From Actinomycetes bacterium (GTDB lineage: Bacteria; Actinomycetota; Actinomycetes; Propionibacteriales; Nocardioidaceae), in NCBI GenBank assembly GCA_023396115.1, contig JAEWXC010000082.1:1-6928 (forward strand): a stretch of 6,928 bases of DNA. Direction: 5' to 3'. Of the stretch, positions 6,370 through 6,928 are shown piece by piece; the stretch's first letter is position 1; each line of letters begins with the position of its first letter. Position numbers and translations under genes: made by a program. The notes under the pieces are model-generated. The model did not search any database. It saw only the letters and a program-made list of their open reading frames with translations, and was not told the origin of the DNA.

Positions 6370-6578
6370 CCGGCGACACGCCGCCCAGCCGCGCAGGCTC
6401 GCCTGCCACCGCCGGCCGGGGCCCGGGGCTAGGTTGGTCGCGACCGGGCAGCGGCAGCCCGGACCGGCACGTGCAGCCACGGCGTGCACGGGACCCACGA
6501 GGTGGACACTTCGTCGGGCACCGTGACCGTCTGCGTGATTGGATGGGAGTACGCCCGCCGAACGGGGGAAGAAGGACA

Positions 6579-6605
6579 GGGAATGTTTGTCCAGCCCCGT
6601 ACGTT
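6579..6605 (+). promoter_or_regulatory. Candidate SigR/SigH-type (ECF, thiol-oxidative stress) promoter of the DUF7455-type gene
   Basis: GGGAAT (6579-6584) and GTT (6603-6605) are separated by exactly 18 bp, matching the GGAAT-N18/19-GTT consensus established for Streptomyces SigR and mycobacterial SigH. The predicted start is near 6612, leaving a leader of about 27 nt with AGAGG (6629-6633) placed 5 nt before the GTG start. Spacing, position and orientation all fit; regulation by such a sigma factor is inferred. Confidence 0.6.
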
Positions 6606-6638
6606 GAGCGTGACGAAGCTGAGAGAAAAGAGGCCGAT

Positions 6639-6863
6639 GTGACCACTGCAGTTGCCCCCAGTCCCGCCCTGACGGCGGCTGACCGTTGCGACCGTTGCGG
6701 AGCCCAGGCCTACCTCCGGGTGGAGCTGCAGAGCGGCGGCGAGCTGCTCTTCTGCGCGCACCACGCCCGTGAGCACGGTGACAAGCTCCGTGAGGTGGCC
6801 GCCAACGTCCACGACGAGACCCACAAGCTGACGGGCACCCCGTCCGGTGACAGCCAGGAGTGA
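6639..6863 (+). CDS. Small Cys/His zinc-ribbon-like protein (DUF7455-type, actinobacterial)
   Basis: The 74-residue protein starts at a GTG (6639) 5 nt after AGAGG; the overlapping ATG at 6637 is followed directly by a stop (TGA), so GTG is the start. It contains C17-DR-C20 and FCAHHAREH (38-46), with C39 and H41/H42/H46 as candidate partners for one zinc ion. A strand pair lies between (AYLRVELQSGGELLF), and the C-terminal tail is charged. Length, motif spacing and divergence from parE match the conserved actinobacterial small protein now called DUF7455, encoded between parE and hrdB/sigA in Streptomyces. Its function is not known; the fold could be a nucleic-acid- or protein-binding zinc ribbon. 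A SigR-type promoter precedes it and a strong hairpin follows, so it appears to be monocistronic. Confidence 0.88.
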   Translation: MTTAVAPSPALTAADRCDRCGAQAYLRVELQSGGELLFCAHHAREHGDKLREVAANVHDETHKLTGTPSGDSQE

Positions 6864-6903
6864 TCCCGGCCACCGGGCACGGACCCGCAGCCCGAACCGC
6901 ACG

Positions 6904-6928
6904 GCCCCGGACGGATTCCGTCCGGGGC
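6904..6928 (+). terminator. Strong terminator hairpin after the DUF7455-type gene
   Basis: GCCCCGGACGG (6904-6914) and CCGTCCGGGGC (6918-6928) form a perfect 11-bp stem around an ATT loop, 40 bp after the stop codon. The window ends at the base of the stem, so any T-tract cannot be seen. Being symmetric, it could also end a convergent gene to the right. Confidence 0.75.

Larger units (their letters stand above)
6309..6638. other. 330-bp divergent intergenic region between parE and the DUF7455-type gene
   Basis: No convincing ORF lies here; long open frames crossing it are antisense artefacts of GC-rich sequence. It holds a possible leftward parE promoter and a small leader hairpin (GGGGCG 6331-6336 with CGCCCC 6342-6347). 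It also holds a 10-bp palindrome GGTCGCGACC (6436-6445) of unknown meaning and a rightward SigR/SigH-type promoter (6579-6605). Local GC falls in 6520-6640, as expected for promoter DNA. I see no RNA gene. Confidence 0.7.

Noticed and set aside
6436..6445. 10-bp palindrome GGTCGCGACC in the parE/DUF7455 intergenic region
   Set aside because: It is short and expected fairly often at this GC content. No second copy or matching regulator was seen, so no operator is claimed.
3480..6863. 1127-residue rightward open frame covering the parE region
   Set aside because: It is antisense to parE and the CPBP gene and low in complexity (His, Gly, Asp, Leu rich). Only its last 74 codons from GTG 6639 form a real gene. 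The open frame reflects high-GC codon use.
1..6928. CRISPR arrays, insertion sequences, tRNA or rRNA genes
   Set aside because: No spaced direct repeats beyond the 11-bp operator, no transposase-like protein or terminal inverted repeats, and no tRNA/rRNA signature sequence was found.

Overview
The window is GC-rich throughout. It has short intergenic gaps, many GTG starts and hairpins without T-tracts. It carries a second-type GyrB/ParE-like topoisomerase subunit divergent from a small Cys/His zinc-ribbon protein of the DUF7455 type. That pairing, as I recall it, is characteristic of Actinomycetota, where it lies close to the principal sigma factor gene. I therefore read this as an actinobacterial chromosome; genus cannot be told from the sequence.

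Left part (1-2024): a divergent pair of transcription units. The 5' two thirds of a COG2907-type NAD/FAD flavoprotein gene runs leftward off the window. An SRPBCC-family gene followed after 10 bp by a B12-binding MerR regulator (CarH/LitR type) runs rightward. The 105-bp gap between them holds three 11-bp direct repeats of the form nTGTACAAGGT plus a fourth copy at 10-bp offset, which is the operator architecture described for CarH. This looks like a self-regulated, light-responsive unit using adenosylcobalamin as chromophore. The regulator keeps the W-x9-E-H light-sensing motif and the lower-ligand histidine, but has Ala where Thermus CarH has His132 and Thr where the usual motif has an acidic residue.

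Middle part (2011-4172): two leftward genes in one operon. A CPBP-like multi-pass membrane protein has the EExxxR motif but lacks the motif-2 histidine. It is followed by a protein that fuses an atypical NAD(P)-binding SDR domain to a complete five-helix TspO/MBR domain. The fusion gene ends by overlapping the end of the regulator gene tail to tail by 14 bp. TspO proteins bind tetrapyrroles and are light/oxygen-linked in other bacteria, so a role in the same light or photo-oxidative response is plausible but inferred only.

Right part (4236-6928): the complete parE-like gene (leftward), a 330-bp divergent intergenic region, and the DUF7455-type gene (rightward) with a strong terminator hairpin at the window edge. 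The intergenic region contains GGGAAT-N18-GTT upstream of the small gene, matching the SigR/SigH oxidative-stress promoter consensus. Both flanks of the window thus show signs of photo-oxidative or thiol-oxidative control around housekeeping genes.
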